64,000 bases of DNA. Source: Ulva prolifera (taxonomy: Eukaryota; Chlorophyta; Ulvophyceae; Ulvales; Ulvaceae). Position numbers and translations under genes: made by a program. Below, in pieces: positions 12,915 to 27,979 of the stretch. The stretch's first letter is position 1. Each line of letters starts with the position of its first letter. A model generated the notes under the pieces. The model was not told the origin of the DNA and did no database searches. It worked only from the letters and a program-made list of their open reading frames with translations. The DNA lies in the NCBI GenBank assembly GCA_023078555.1, contig CM041197.1:6655810-6719809 (forward strand), given 5' to 3'.

Positions 12915-15900
12915 TTTGCGCACGTCCGTTAAAGCGCAACCGGCTTCCCTGTCACCTAAAAGTTGAAAAGTGCACAGGTGCTGAACATGTAATGTATTGG
13001 CTCATCGAAAAAAGATTTTCCACACGTCGAAGTTGAGTGCTTTACTACAACACACTTAACACAAGCCATAGGCGTGTGTGACCTTTGCGCACGTCCGTTG
13101 ACGAGCAACCGGCTTCCCTGTCACCTAGTAGTTGAAAAGTTCACAGGCGCTGTATATGGCATGCATTTACTCAGCGAGAAAAGATTTTCCACACGTAAAA
13201 GTTGAGTGCTTTACTACAACACACTTAACACAAGCCATAGGTGTGTGTGACCTTTGCGCACGTCCATTGACGAGCAACCGGCTTCCCTGTCACCTAGTAG
13301 TTGAAAAGTTCACAGGCGCTGTATATGGCATGCATTTACTCAGCGAGAAGAGAATTCGACACATTGGATCAGAGCACTTCTCTAGAAAACACTTATCACA
13401 AGACATAGGTGTGTGTGACCTTTGCGCACGTTCGTTAAGAGCAACATGCTTCCCTGTCACCTTGAAGTCGAAAAGTTCACAGGTGATGAATATGTAATGT
13501 ATTGGCTCATCTAGAAAGGTTTTTCCACACGTTGAAGTTGATTGCTTTACTACAACACACGCTACACATGACATAGGTGTGTGGGACCTTTGCGCACGTC
13601 CGTTAAAGCGCAACCGGCTTCCCTGTCACCTAAAAGTTGAAAAGTTCACAGGTGCTGAATATGTAATGTATTGGCTCATCGAGAAAAGATTTTCCACACG
13701 TCGAAGTTGAGTGCTTTACTACAACACACTCTACACATAACATAGGTGTGTATGACCTTTGCGCACGTCCGTTAAGAGCAACATGCTTCCCTGTCACCTT
13801 GAAGTCGAAAAGTTCACAGGTGCTGAATATGTAATGTATTGGCTCATCGAGAAAAGTTTTTCCACACGTCGAAGTTGAGTGCTTTACTACAACACACTCT
13901 ACACATGACATAGGTGTGTGTGACATTTGCGCACGTCCGTTAAAGCGCAACCGGCTTCCCTGTCACCTAAAAGTTGAAAAGTTCACAGGTGCTGAATATG
14001 TAATGTATTGGCTCATCGAGAAAAGATTTTCCACACTTCGAAGTTGAGTGCTTTACTACAACACACTTAACACAAGCCATAGGCGTGTGTGACCTTTGCG
14101 CACGTCCGTTGACGAGCAACCGGCTTCCCTGTCACCTTGAAGTCGAAAAGTTCACAGGTGATGAATATGTAATGTATTGGCTCATCTAGAAAGGTTTTTC
14201 CACACGTTGAAGTTGATTGCTTTACTACAAAACACGCTACACATGACATAGGTGTGTGAGACCTTTGCGCACGTCCGTTAAAGCGCAACCGGCTTCCCTG
14301 TCACCTAAAAGTTGAAAAGTGCACAGGTGCTGAACATGTAATGTATTGGCTCATCGAAAAAAGATTTTCCACACGTCGAAGTTGAGTGCTTTACTACAAC
14401 ACACTTAACACAAGCCATAGGCGTGTGTGACCTTTGCGCACGTCCGTTGACGAGCAACCGGCTTCCCTGTCACCTAGTAGTTGAAAAGTTCACAGGCGCT
14501 GTATATGGCATGCATTTACTCAGCGAGAAAAGATTTTCCACACGTAAAAGTTGAGTGCTTTACTACAACACACTTAACACAAGCCATAGGTGTGTGTGAC
14601 CTTTGCGCACGTCCATTGACGAGCAACCGGCTTCCCTGTCACCTAGTAGTTGAAAAGTTCACAGGCGCTGTATATGGCATGCATTTACTCAGCGAGAAGA
14701 GAATTCGACACATTGGATCAGAGCACTTCTCTAGAAAACACTTATCACAAGACATAGGTGTGTGTGACCTTTGCGCACGTTCGTTAAGAGCAACATGCTT
14801 CCCTGTCACCTTGAAGTCGAAAAGTTCACAGGTGATGAATATGTAATGTATTGGCTCATCTAGAAAGGTTTTTCCACACGTTGAAGTTGATTGCTTTACT
14901 ACAACACACGCTACACATGACATAGGTGTGTGGGACCTTTGCGCACGTCCGTTAAAGCGCAACCGGCTTCCCTGTCACCTAAAAGTTGAAAAGTGCACAG
15001 GTGCTGAACATGTAATGTATTGGCTCATCGAAAAAAGATTTTCCACACGTAAAAGTTGAGTGCTTTACTACAACACACTTAACACAAGCCATAGGTGTGT
15101 GTGACCTTTGCGCACGTCCATTGACGAGCAACCGGCTTCCCTGTCACCTAGTAGTTGAAAACTTCACAGGCGCTGTATATGGCATGCATTTACTCAGCGA
15201 GAAGAGAATTCGACACATTGGATCAGAGCACTTCTCTAGAAAACACTTATCACAAGACATAGGTGTGTGTGACCTTTGCGCACGTTCGTTAAGAGCAACA
15301 TGCTTCCCTGTCACCTTGAAGTCGAAAAGTTCACAGGTGATGAATATGTAATGTATTGGCTCATCTAGAAAGGTTTTTCCACACGTTGAAGTTGATTGCT
15401 TTACTACAACACACGCTACACATGACATAGGTGTGTGGGACCTTTGCGCACGTCCGTTAAAGCGCAACCGGCTTCCCTGTCACCTAAAAGTTGAAAAGTT
15501 CACAGGTGCTGAATATGTAATGTATTGGCTCATCGAGAAAAGATTTTCCACACGTCGAAGTTGAGTGCTTTACTACAACACACTCTACACATAACATAGG
15601 TGTGTGTGACCTTTGCGCACGTCCGTTAAGAGCAACATGCTTCCCTGTCACCTTGAAGTCGAAAAGTTCACAGGTGCTGAATATGTAATGTATTGGCTCA
15701 TCGAGAAAAGTTTTTCCACACGTCGAAGTTGAGCGCTTTACTACAACACACTCTACACATGACATAGGTGTGTGTGACATTTGCGCACGTCCGTTAAAGC
15801 GCAACCGGCTTCCCTGTCACCTAAAAGTTGAAAAGTTCACAGGTGCTGAATATGTAATGTATTGGCTCATCGAGAAAAGATTTTCCACACTTCGAAGTTG

Positions 15901-16454
15901 AGTGCTTTACTACAACACACTTAACACAAGCCATAGGCGTGTGTGACCTTTGCGCACGTCCGTTGACGAGCAACCGGCTTCCCTGTCACCTTGAAGTCGA
16001 AAAGTTCACAGGTGATGAATATGTAATGTATTGGCTCATCTAGAAAGGTTTTTCTACACGTTGAAGTTGATTGCTTTACTACAACACACGCTACACATGA
16101 CATAGGTGTGTGGGACCTTTGCGCACGTCCGTTAAAGCGCAACCGGCTTCCCTGTCACCTAAAAGTTGAAAAGTTCACAGGTGCTGAATATGTAATGTAT
16201 TGGCTCATCGAGAAAAGATTTTCCACACGTCGAAGTTGAGTGCTTTACTACAACACACTCTACACATAACATAGGTGTGTATGACCTTTGCGCACGTCCG
16301 TTAAGAGCAACATGCTTCCCTGTCACCTTGAAGTCGAAAAGTTCACAGGTGCTGAATATGTAATGTATTGGCTCATCGAGAAAAGTTTTTCCACACGTCG
16401 AAGTTGAGTGCTTTACTACAACACACTCTACACATGACATAGGTGTGTGTGACA
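12915..16454 (+). repeat. 3540-bp segmental tandem duplication, copy 1
   Basis: This is a 21-monomer block (twelve of 169 and nine of 168 = 3540 bp). Compared by eye with the next 3540 bp it looks identical base for base. It shares rare variants found hardly anywhere else: ACAAAACACGC (about 14228), GTTGAAAACTTCAC (about 15155), GTTGAGCGC (about 15729) and TTTTTCTACACG (about 16050). The borders are given as the first differences seen on either side. Confidence 0.85.
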
Positions 16455-19400
16455 TTTGCGCACGTCCGTTAAAGCGCAACCGGCTTCCCTGTCACCTAAA
16501 AGTTGAAAAGTGCACAGGTGCTGAACATGTAATGTATTGGCTCATCGAAAAAAGATTTTCCACACGTCGAAGTTGAGTGCTTTACTACAACACACTTAAC
16601 ACAAGCCATAGGCGTGTGTGACCTTTGCGCACGTCCGTTGACGAGCAACCGGCTTCCCTGTCACCTAGTAGTTGAAAAGTTCACAGGCGCTGTATATGGC
16701 ATGCATTTACTCAGCGAGAAAAGATTTTCCACACGTAAAAGTTGAGTGCTTTACTACAACACACTTAACACAAGCCATAGGTGTGTGTGACCTTTGCGCA
16801 CGTCCATTGACGAGCAACCGGCTTCCCTGTCACCTAGTAGTTGAAAAGTTCACAGGCGCTGTATATGGCATGCATTTACTCAGCGAGAAGAGAATTCGAC
16901 ACATTGGATCAGAGCACTTCTCTAGAAAACACTTATCACAAGACATAGGTGTGTGTGACCTTTGCGCACGTTCGTTAAGAGCAACATGCTTCCCTGTCAC
17001 CTTGAAGTCGAAAAGTTCACAGGTGATGAATATGTAATGTATTGGCTCATCTAGAAAGGTTTTTCCACACGTTGAAGTTGATTGCTTTACTACAACACAC
17101 GCTACACATGACATAGGTGTGTGGGACCTTTGCGCACGTCCGTTAAAGCGCAACCGGCTTCCCTGTCACCTAAAAGTTGAAAAGTTCACAGGTGCTGAAT
17201 ATGTAATGTATTGGCTCATCGAGAAAAGATTTTCCACACGTCGAAGTTGAGTGCTTTACTACAACACACTCTACACATAACATAGGTGTGTATGACCTTT
17301 GCGCACGTCCGTTAAGAGCAACATGCTTCCCTGTCACCTTGAAGTCGAAAAGTTCACAGGTGCTGAATATGTAATGTATTGGCTCATCGAGAAAAGTTTT
17401 TCCACACGTCGAAGTTGAGTGCTTTACTACAACACACTCTACACATGACATAGGTGTGTGTGACATTTGCGCACGTCCGTTAAAGCGCAACCGGCTTCCC
17501 TGTCACCTAAAAGTTGAAAAGTTCACAGGTGCTGAATATGTAATGTATTGGCTCATCGAGAAAAGATTTTCCACACTTCGAAGTTGAGTGCTTTACTACA
17601 ACACACTTAACACAAGCCATAGGCGTGTGTGACCTTTGCGCACGTCCGTTGACGAGCAACCGGCTTCCCTGTCACCTTGAAGTCGAAAAGTTCACAGGTG
17701 ATGAATATGTAATGTATTGGCTCATCTAGAAAGGTTTTTCCACACGTTGAAGTTGATTGCTTTACTACAAAACACGCTACACATGACATAGGTGTGTGAG
17801 ACCTTTGCGCACGTCCGTTAAAGCGCAACCGGCTTCCCTGTCACCTAAAAGTTGAAAAGTGCACAGGTGCTGAACATGTAATGTATTGGCTCATCGAAAA
17901 AAGATTTTCCACACGTCGAAGTTGAGTGCTTTACTACAACACACTTAACACAAGCCATAGGCGTGTGTGACCTTTGCGCACGTCCGTTGACGAGCAACCG
18001 GCTTCCCTGTCACCTAGTAGTTGAAAAGTTCACAGGCGCTGTATATGGCATGCATTTACTCAGCGAGAAAAGATTTTCCACACGTAAAAGTTGAGTGCTT
18101 TACTACAACACACTTAACACAAGCCATAGGTGTGTGTGACCTTTGCGCACGTCCATTGACGAGCAACCGGCTTCCCTGTCACCTAGTAGTTGAAAAGTTC
18201 ACAGGCGCTGTATATGGCATGCATTTACTCAGCGAGAAGAGAATTCGACACATTGGATCAGAGCACTTCTCTAGAAAACACTTATCACAAGACATAGGTG
18301 TGTGTGACCTTTGCGCACGTTCGTTAAGAGCAACATGCTTCCCTGTCACCTTGAAGTCGAAAAGTTCACAGGTGATGAATATGTAATGTATTGGCTCATC
18401 TAGAAAGGTTTTTCCACACGTTGAAGTTGATTGCTTTACTACAACACACGCTACACATGACATAGGTGTGTGGGACCTTTGCGCACGTCCGTTAAAGCGC
18501 AACCGGCTTCCCTGTCACCTAAAAGTTGAAAAGTGCACAGGTGCTGAACATGTAATGTATTGGCTCATCGAAAAAAGATTTTCCACACGTAAAAGTTGAG
18601 TGCTTTACTACAACACACTTAACACAAGCCATAGGTGTGTGTGACCTTTGCGCACGTCCATTGACGAGCAACCGGCTTCCCTGTCACCTAGTAGTTGAAA
18701 ACTTCACAGGCGCTGTATATGGCATGCATTTACTCAGCGAGAAGAGAATTCGACACATTGGATCAGAGCACTTCTCTAGAAAACACTTATCACAAGACAT
18801 AGGTGTGTGTGACCTTTGCGCACGTTCGTTAAGAGCAACATGCTTCCCTGTCACCTTGAAGTCGAAAAGTTCACAGGTGATGAATATGTAATGTATTGGC
18901 TCATCTAGAAAGGTTTTTCCACACGTTGAAGTTGATTGCTTTACTACAACACACGCTACACATGACATAGGTGTGTGGGACCTTTGCGCACGTCCGTTAA
19001 AGCGCAACCGGCTTCCCTGTCACCTAAAAGTTGAAAAGTTCACAGGTGCTGAATATGTAATGTATTGGCTCATCGAGAAAAGATTTTCCACACGTCGAAG
19101 TTGAGTGCTTTACTACAACACACTCTACACATAACATAGGTGTGTGTGACCTTTGCGCACGTCCGTTAAGAGCAACATGCTTCCCTGTCACCTTGAAGTC
19201 GAAAAGTTCACAGGTGCTGAATATGTAATGTATTGGCTCATCGAGAAAAGTTTTTCCACACGTCGAAGTTGAGCGCTTTACTACAACACACTCTACACAT
19301 GACATAGGTGTGTGTGACATTTGCGCACGTCCGTTAAAGCGCAACCGGCTTCCCTGTCACCTAAAAGTTGAAAAGTTCACAGGTGCTGAATATGTAATGT

Positions 19401-20050
19401 ATTGGCTCATCGAGAAAAGATTTTCCACACTTCGAAGTTGAGTGCTTTACTACAACACACTTAACACAAGCCATAGGCGTGTGTGACCTTTGCGCACGTC
19501 CGTTGACGAGCAACCGGCTTCCCTGTCACCTTGAAGTCGAAAAGTTCACAGGTGATGAATATGTAATGTATTGGCTCATCTAGAAAGGTTTTTCTACACG
19601 TTGAAGTTGATTGCTTTACTACAACACACGCTACACATGACATAGGTGTGTGGGACCTTTGCGCACGTCCGTTAAAGCGCAACCGGCTTCCCTGTCACCT
19701 AAAAGTTGAAAAGTTCACAGGTGCTGAATATGTAATGTATTGGCTCATCGAGAAAAGATTTTCCACACGTCGAAGTTGAGTGCTTTACTACAACACACTC
19801 TACACATAACATAGGTGTGTATGACCTTTGCGCACGTCCGTTAAGAGCAACATGCTTCCCTGTCACCTTGAAGTCGAAAAGTTCACAGGTGCTGAATATG
19901 TAATGTATTGGCTCATCGAGAAAAGTTTTTCCACACGTCGAAGTTGAGTGCTTTACTACAACACACTCTACACATGACATAGGTGTGTGTGACATTTGCG
20001 CACGTCCGTTAAAGCGCAACCGGCTTCCCTGTCACCTAAAAGTTGAAAAG
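16455..20050 (+). repeat. 3540-bp segmental tandem duplication, copy 2
   Basis: This is the second copy of the 21-monomer block, offset exactly 3540 bp from copy 1. The private variants recur at the matching places (about 17768, 18695, 19269 and 19590). The first divergence on the right is near 20051, where TTCACAGG replaces the TGCACAGG seen at the equivalent place in copy 2's own start (16511). Apparent absence of differences implies a very recent unequal exchange, or an assembly duplication. Confidence 0.85.
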
Positions 20051-23000
20051 TTCACAGGTGCTGAATATGTAATGTATTGGCTCATCGAGAAAAGATTTTC
20101 CACACTTCGAAGTTGAGTGCTTTACTACAACACACTTAACACAAGCCATAGGCGTGTGTGACCTTTGCGCACGTCCGTTGACGAGCAACCGGCTTCCCTG
20201 TCACCTTGAAGTCGAAAAGTTCACAGGTGATGAATATGTAATGTATTGGCTCATCTAGAAAGGTTTTTCCACACGTTGAAGTTGATTGCTTTACTACAAA
20301 ACACGCTACACATGACATAGGTGTGTGAGACCTTTGCGCACGTCCGTTAAAGCGCAACCGGCTTCCCTGTCACCTAAAAGTTGAAAAGTGCACAGGTGCT
20401 GAACATGTAATGTATTGGCTCATCGAAAAAAGATTTTCCACACGTCGAAGTTGAGTGCTTTACTACAACACACTTAACACAAGCCATAGGCGTGTGTGAC
20501 CTTTGCGCACGTCCGTTGACGAGCAACTGGCTTCCCTGTCACCTAGTAGTTGAAAAGTTCACAGGCGCTGTATATGGCATGCATTTACTCAGCGAGAAAA
20601 GATTTTCCACACGTAAAAGTTGAGTGCTTTACTACAACACACTTAACACAAGCCATAGGTGTGTGTGACCTTTGCGCACGTCCATTGACGAGCAACCGGC
20701 TTCCCTGTCACCTAGTAGTTGAAAAGTTCACAGGCGCTGTATATGGCATGCATTTACTCAGCGAGAAGAGAATTCGACACATTGGATCAGAGCACTTCTC
20801 TAGAAAACACTTATCACAAGACATAGGTGTGTGTGACCTTTGCGCACGTTCGTTAAGAGCAACATGCTTCCCTGTCACCTTGAAGTCGAAAAGTTCACAG
20901 GTGATGAATATGTAATGTATTGGCTCATCTAGAAAGGTTTTTCCACACGTTGAAGTTGATTGCTTTACTACAACACACGCTACAGATGACATAGGTGTGT
21001 GGGACCTTTGCGCACGTCCGTTAAAGCGCAACCGGCTTCCCTGTCACCTAAAAGTTGAAAAGTTCACAGGTGCTGAATATGTAATGTATTGGCTCATCGA
21101 GAAAAGATTTTCCACACGTCGAAGTTGAGTGCTTTACTACAACACACTCTACACATAACATAGGTGTGTGTGACCTTTGCGCACGTTCGTTAAGAGCAAC
21201 ATGCTTCCCTGTCACCTTGAAGTCGAAAAGTTCACAGGTGATGAATATGTAATGTATTGGCTCATCTAGAAAGGTTTTTCCACACGTTGAAGTTGATTGC
21301 TTTACTACAACACACGCTACACATGACATAGGTGTGTGGGACCTTTGCGCACGTCCGTTAAAGCGCAACCGGCTTCCCTGTCACCTAAAAGTTGAAAAGT
21401 GCACAGGTGCTGAACATGTAATGTATTGGCTCATCGAAAAAAGATTTTCCACACGTCGAAGTTGAGTGCTTTACTACAACACACTCTACACATAACATAG
21501 GTGTGTATGACCTTTGCGCACGTCCGTTAAGAGCAACATGCTTCCCTGTCACCTTGAAGTCGAAAAGTTCACAGGTGCTGAATATGTAATGTATTGGCTC
21601 ATCGAGAAAAGTTTTTCCACACGTCGAAGTTGAGTGCTTTACTACAACACACTCTACACATGACATAGGTGTGTGTGACATTTGCGCACGTCCGTTAAAG
21701 CGCAACCGGCTTCCCTGTCACCTAAAAGTTGAAAAGTTCACAGGTGCTGAATATGTAATGTATTGGCTCATCGAGAAAAGATTTTCCACACTTCGAAGTT
21801 GAGTGCTTTACTACAACACACTTAACACAAGCCATAGGCGTGTGTGACCTTTGCGCACGTCCGTTGACGAGCAACCGGCTTCCCTGTCACCTTGAAGTCG
21901 AAAAGTTCACAGGTGATGAATATGTAATGTATTGGCTCATCTAGAAAGGTTTTTCCACACGTTGAAGTTGATTGCTTTACTACAACACACGCTACACATG
22001 ACATAGGTGTGTGGGACCTTTGCGCACGTCCGTTAAAGCGCAACCGGCTTCCCTGTCACCTAAAAGTTGAAAAGTTCACAGGTGCTGAATATGTAATGTA
22101 TTGGCTCATCGAGAAAAGATTTTCCACACGTCGAAGTTGAGTGCTTTACTACAACACACTCTACACATAACATAGGTGTGTATGACCTTTGCGCACGTCC
22201 GTTAAGAGCAACATGCTTCCCTGTCACCTTGAAGTCGAAAAGTTCACAGGTGCTGAATATGTAATGTATTGGCTCATCGAGAAAAGTTTTTCCACACGTC
22301 GAAGTTGAGTGCTTTACTACAACACACTCTACACATGACATAGGTGTGTGTGACATTTGCGCACGTCCGTTAAAGCGCAACCGGCTTCCCTGTCACCTAA
22401 AAGTTGAAAAGTTCACAGGTGCTGAATATGTAATGTATTGGCTCATCGAGAAAAGATTTTCCACACTTCGAAGTTGAGTGCTTTACTACAACACACTTAA
22501 CACAAGCCATAGGCGTGTGTGACCTTTGCGCACGTCCGTTGACGAGCAACCGGCTTCCCTGTCACCTTGAAGTCGAAAAGTTCACAGGTGATGAATATGT
22601 AATGTATTGGCTCATCTAGAAAGGTTTTTCCACACGTTGAAGTTGATTGCTTTACTACAACACACGCTACACATGACATAGGTGTGTGAGACCTTTGCGC
22701 ACGTCCGTTAAAGCGCAACCGGCTTCCCTGTCACCTAAAAGTTGAAAAGTGCACAGGTGCTGAACATGTAATGTATTGGCTCATCGAAAAAAGATTTTCC
22801 ACACGTCGAAGTTGAGTGCTTTACTACAACACACTTAACACAAGCCATAGGCGTGTGTGACCTTTGCGCACGTCCGTTGACGAGCAACCGGCTTCCCTGT
22901 CACCTAGTAGTTGAAAAGTTCACAGGCGCTGTATATGGCATGCATTTACTCAGCGAGAAAAGATTTTCCACACGTAAAAGTTGAGTGCTTTACTACAACA

Positions 23001-23749
23001 CACTTAACACAAGCCATAGGTGTGTGTGACCTTTGCGCACGTCCATTGACGAGCAACCGGCTTCCCTGTCACCTAGTAGTTGAAAAGTTCACAGGCGCTG
23101 TATATGGCATGCATTTACTCAGCGAGAAGAGAATTCGACACATTGGATCAGAGCACTTCTCTAGAAAACACTTATCACAAGACATAGGTGTGTGTGACCT
23201 TTGCGCACGTTCGTTAAGAGCAACATGCTTCCCTGTCACCTTGAAGTCGAAAAGTTCACAGGTGATGAATATGTAATGTATTGGCTCATCTAGAAAGGTT
23301 TTTCCACACGTTGAAGTTGATTGCTTTACTACAACACACGCTACACATGACATAGGTGTGTGGGACCTTTGCGCACGTCCGTTAAAGCGCAACCGGCTTC
23401 CCTGTCACCTAAAAGTTGAAAAGTTCACAGGTGCTGAATATGTAATGTATTGGCTCATCGAGAAAAGATTTTCCACACGTCGAAGTTGAGTGCTTTACTA
23501 CAACACACTCTACACATAACATAGGTGTGTGTGACCTTTGCGCACGTCCGTTAAGAGCAACATGCTTCCCTGTCACCTTGAAGTCGAAAAGTTCACAGGT
23601 GCTGAATATGTAATGTATTGGCTCATCGAGAAAAGTTTTTCCACACGTCGAAGTTGAGTGCTTTACTACAACACACTCTACACATGACATAGGTGTGTGT
23701 GACATTTGCGCACGTCCGTTAAAGCGCAACCGGCTTCCCTGTCACCTAA

Positions 23750-26700
23750 AAGTTGAAAAGTTCACAGGTGCTGAATATGTAATGTATTGGCTCATCGAAA
23801 AAAGATTTTCCACACGTCGAAGTTGAGTGCTTTACTACAACACACTTAACACAAGCCATAGGCGTGTGTGACCTTTGCGCACGTCCGTTGACGAGCAACC
23901 GGCTTCCCTGTCACCTAGTAGTTGAAAAGTTCACAGGCGCTGTATATGGCATGCATTTACTCAGCGAGAAAAGATTTTCCACACGTAAAAGTTGAGTGCT
24001 TTACTACAACACACTTAACACAAGCCATAGGTGTGTGTGACCTTTGCGCACGTCCATTGACGAGCAACCGGCTTCCCTGTCACCTAGTAGTTGAAAAGTT
24101 CACAGGCGCTGTATATGGCATGCATTTACTCAGCGAGAAGAGAATTCGACACATTGGATCAGAGCACTTCTCTAGAAAACACTTATCACAAGACATAGGT
24201 GTGTGTGACCTTTGCGCACGTTCGTTAAGAGCAACATGCTTCCCTGTCACCTTGAAGTCGAAAAGTTCACAGGTGATGAATATGTAATGTATTGGCTCAT
24301 CTAGAAAGGTTTTTCCACACGTTGAAGTTGATTGCTTTACTACAACACACGCTACACATGACATAGGTGAGTGGGACCTTTGCGCACGTCCGTTAAAGCG
24401 CAACCGGCTTCCCTGTCACCTAAAAGTTGAAAAGTTCACAGGTGCTGAATATGTAATGTATTGGCTCATCGAGAAAAGATTTTCCACACGTCGAAGTTGA
24501 GTGCTTTACTACAACACACTCTACACATAACATAGGTGTGTGTGACCTTTGCGCACGTCCGTTAAGAGCAACATGCTTCCCTGTCACCTTGAAGTCGAAA
24601 AGTTCACAGGTGCTGAATATGTAATGTATTGGCTCATCGAGAAAAGTTTTTCCACACGTCGAAGTTGAGTGCTTTACTACAACACACTCTACACATGACA
24701 TAGGTGTGTGTGACATTTGCGCACGTCCGTTAAAGCGCAACCGGCTTCCCTGTCACCTAAAAGTTGAAAAGTTCACAGGTGCTGAATATGTAATGTATTG
24801 GCTCATCGAAAAAAGATTTTCCACACTTCGAAGTTGAGTGCTTTACTACAACACACTTAACACAAGCCATAGGCGTGTGTGACCTTTGCGCACGTCCGTT
24901 GACGAGCAACCGGCTTCCCTGTCACCTTGAAGTCGAAAAGTTCACAGGTGATGAATATGTAATGTATTGGCTCATCTAGAAAGGTTTTTCCACACGTTGA
25001 AGTTGATTGCTTTACTACAACACACGCTACACATGACATAGGTGTGTGGGACCTTTGCGCACGTCCGTTAAAGCGCAACCGGCTTCCCTGTCACCTAAAA
25101 GTTGAAAAGTGCACAGGTGCTGAACATGTAATGTATTGGCTCATCGAAAAAAGATTTTCCACACGTCGAAGTTGAGTGCTTTACTACAACACACTTAACA
25201 CAAGCCATAGGCGTGTGTGACCTTTGCGCACGTCCGTTGACGAGCAACCGGCTTCCCTGTCACCTAGTAGTTGAAAAGTTCACAGGCGCTGTATATGGCA
25301 TGCATTTACTCAGCGAGAAAAGATTTTCCACACGTAAAAGTTGAGTGCTTTACTACAACACACTTAACACAAGCCATAGGTGTGTGTGACCTTTGCGCAC
25401 GTCCATTGACGAGCAACCGGCTTCCCTGTCACCTAGTAGTTGAAAAGTTCACAGGCGCTGTATATGGCATGCATTTACTCAGCGAGAAGAGAATTCGACA
25501 CATTGGATCAGAGCACTTCTCTAGAAAACACTTATCACAAGACATAGGTGTGTGTGACCTTTGCGCACGTTCGTTAAGAGCAACATGCTTCCCTGTCACC
25601 TTGAAGTCGAAAAGTTCACAGGTGATGAATATGTAATGTATTGGCTCATCTAGAAAGGTTTTTCCACACGTTGAAGTTGATTGCTTTACTACAACACACG
25701 CTACAGATGACATAGGTGTGTGGGACCTTTGCGCACGTCCGTTAAAGCGCAACCGGCTTCCCTGTCACCTAAAAGTTGAAAAGTTCACAGGTGCTGAATA
25801 TGTAATGTATTGGCTCATCGAGAAAAGATTTTCCACACGTCGAAGTTGAGTGCTTTACTACAACACACTCTACACATAACATAGGTGTGTGTGACCTTTG
25901 CGCACGTCCGTTAAGAGCAACATGCTTCCCTGTCACCTTGAAGTCGAAAAGTTCACAGGTGCTGAATATGTAATGTATTGGCTCATCGAGAAAAGTTTTT
26001 CCACACGTCGAAGTTGAGTGCTTTACTACAACACACTCTACACATGACATAGGTGTGTGTGACATTTGCGCACGTCCGTTAAAGCGCAACCGGCTTCCCT
26101 GTCACCTAAAAGTTGAAAAGTTCACAGGTGCTGAATATGTAATGTATTGGCTCATCGAGAAAAGATTTTCCACACTTCGAAGTTGAGTGCTTTACTACAA
26201 CACACTTTACACAAGCCATAGGCGTGTGTGACCTTTGCGCACGTCCGTTGACGAGCAACCGGCTTCCCTGTCACCTTGAAGTCGAAAAGTTCACAGGTGA
26301 TGAATATGTAATGTATTGGCTCATCTAGAAAGGTTTTTCCACACGTTGAAGTTGATTGCTTTACTACAACACACGCTACACATGACATAGGTGTGTGGGA
26401 CCTTTGCGCACGTCCGTTAAAGCGCAACCGGCTTCCCTGTCACCTAAAAGTTGAAAAGTTCACAGGTGCTGATTATGTAATGTATTGGCTCATCGAGAAA
26501 AGATTTTCCACACGTCGAAGTTGAGTGCTTTACTACAACACACTTAACACAAGCCATAGGCGTGTGTGACCTTTGCGCACGTCCGTTGACGAGCAACCGG
26601 CTTCCCTGTCACCTAGTAGTTGAAAAGTTCACAGGCGCTGTATATGGCATGCATTTACTCAGCGAGAAAAGATTTTCCACACGTAAAAGTTGAGTGCTTT

Positions 26701-27800
26701 ACTACAACACACTTAACACAAGCCATAGGTGTGTGTGACCTTTGCGCACGTCCATTGACGAGCAACCGGCTTCCCTGTCACCTAGTAGTTGAAAAGTTCA
26801 CAGGCGCTGTATATGGCATGCATTTACTCAGCGAGAAGAGAATTCGACACATTGGATCAGAGCACTTCTCTAGAAAACACTTATCACAAGACATAGGTGT
26901 GTGTGACCTTTGCGCACGTTCGTTAAGAGCAACATGCTTCCCTGTCACCTTGAAGTCGAAAAGTTCACAGGTGATGAATATGTAATGTATTGGCTCATCT
27001 AGAAAGGTTTTTCCACACGTTGAAGTTGATTGCTTTACTACAACACACGCTACACATGACATAGGTGTGTGGGACCTTTGCGCACGTCCGTTAAAGCGCA
27101 ACCGGCTTCCCTGTCACCTAAAAGTTGAAAAGTTCACAGGTGCTGAATATGTAATGTATTGGCTCATCGAGAAAAGATTTTCCACACGTCGAAGTTGAGT
27201 GCTTTACTACAACACACTCTACACATAACATAGGTGTGTGTGACCTTTGCGCACGTCCGTTAAGAGCAACATGCTTCCCTGTCACCTTGAAGTCGAAAAG
27301 TTCACAGGTGCTGAATATGTAATGTATTGGCTCATCGAGAAAAGTTTTTCCACACGTCGAAGTTGAGTGCTTTACTACAACACACTCTACACATGACATA
27401 GGTGTGTGTGACATTTGCGCACGTCCGTTAAAGCGCAACCGGCTTCCCTGTCACCTAAAAGTTGAAAAGTTCACAGGTGCTGAATATGTAATGTATTGGC
27501 TCATCGAGAAAAGATTTTCCACACTTCGAAGTTGAGTGCTTTACTACAACACACTTAACACAAGCCATAGGCGTGTGTGACCTTTGCGCACGTCCGTTGA
27601 CGAGCAACCGGCTTCCCTGTCACCTTGAAGTCGAAAAATTCACAGGTGATGAATATGTAATGTATTGGCTCATCTAGAAAGGTTTTTCCACACGTTGAAG
27701 TTGATTGCTTTACTACAACACACGCTACACATGACATAGGTGTGTGGGACCTTTGCGCACGTCCGTTAAAGCGCAACCGGCTTCCCTGTCACCTAAAAGT
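23750..27800 (+). repeat. Three successive 1349-bp 8-monomer higher-order repeats
   Basis: The hybrid B/A monomer at 23922, 25271 and 26620 recurs at exactly 1349 bp, with the same order of A, B, C and hybrid units between. This is the cleanest display of the 8-mer that also appears as single 1349-bp steps at 13132-14481, 16672-18021 and 32864-34213. Outer limits are approximate. Confidence 0.75.
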
Positions 27801-27979
27801 TGAAAAGTGCACAGGTGCTGAACATGTAATGTATTGGCTCATCGAGAAAAGATTTTCCACACGTCGAAGTTGAGTGCTTTACTACAACACACTCTACACA
27901 TAACATAGGTGTGTGTGACCTTTGCGCACGTCCGTTAAGAGCAACATGCTTCCCTGTCACCTTGAAGTCGAAAAGTTAA

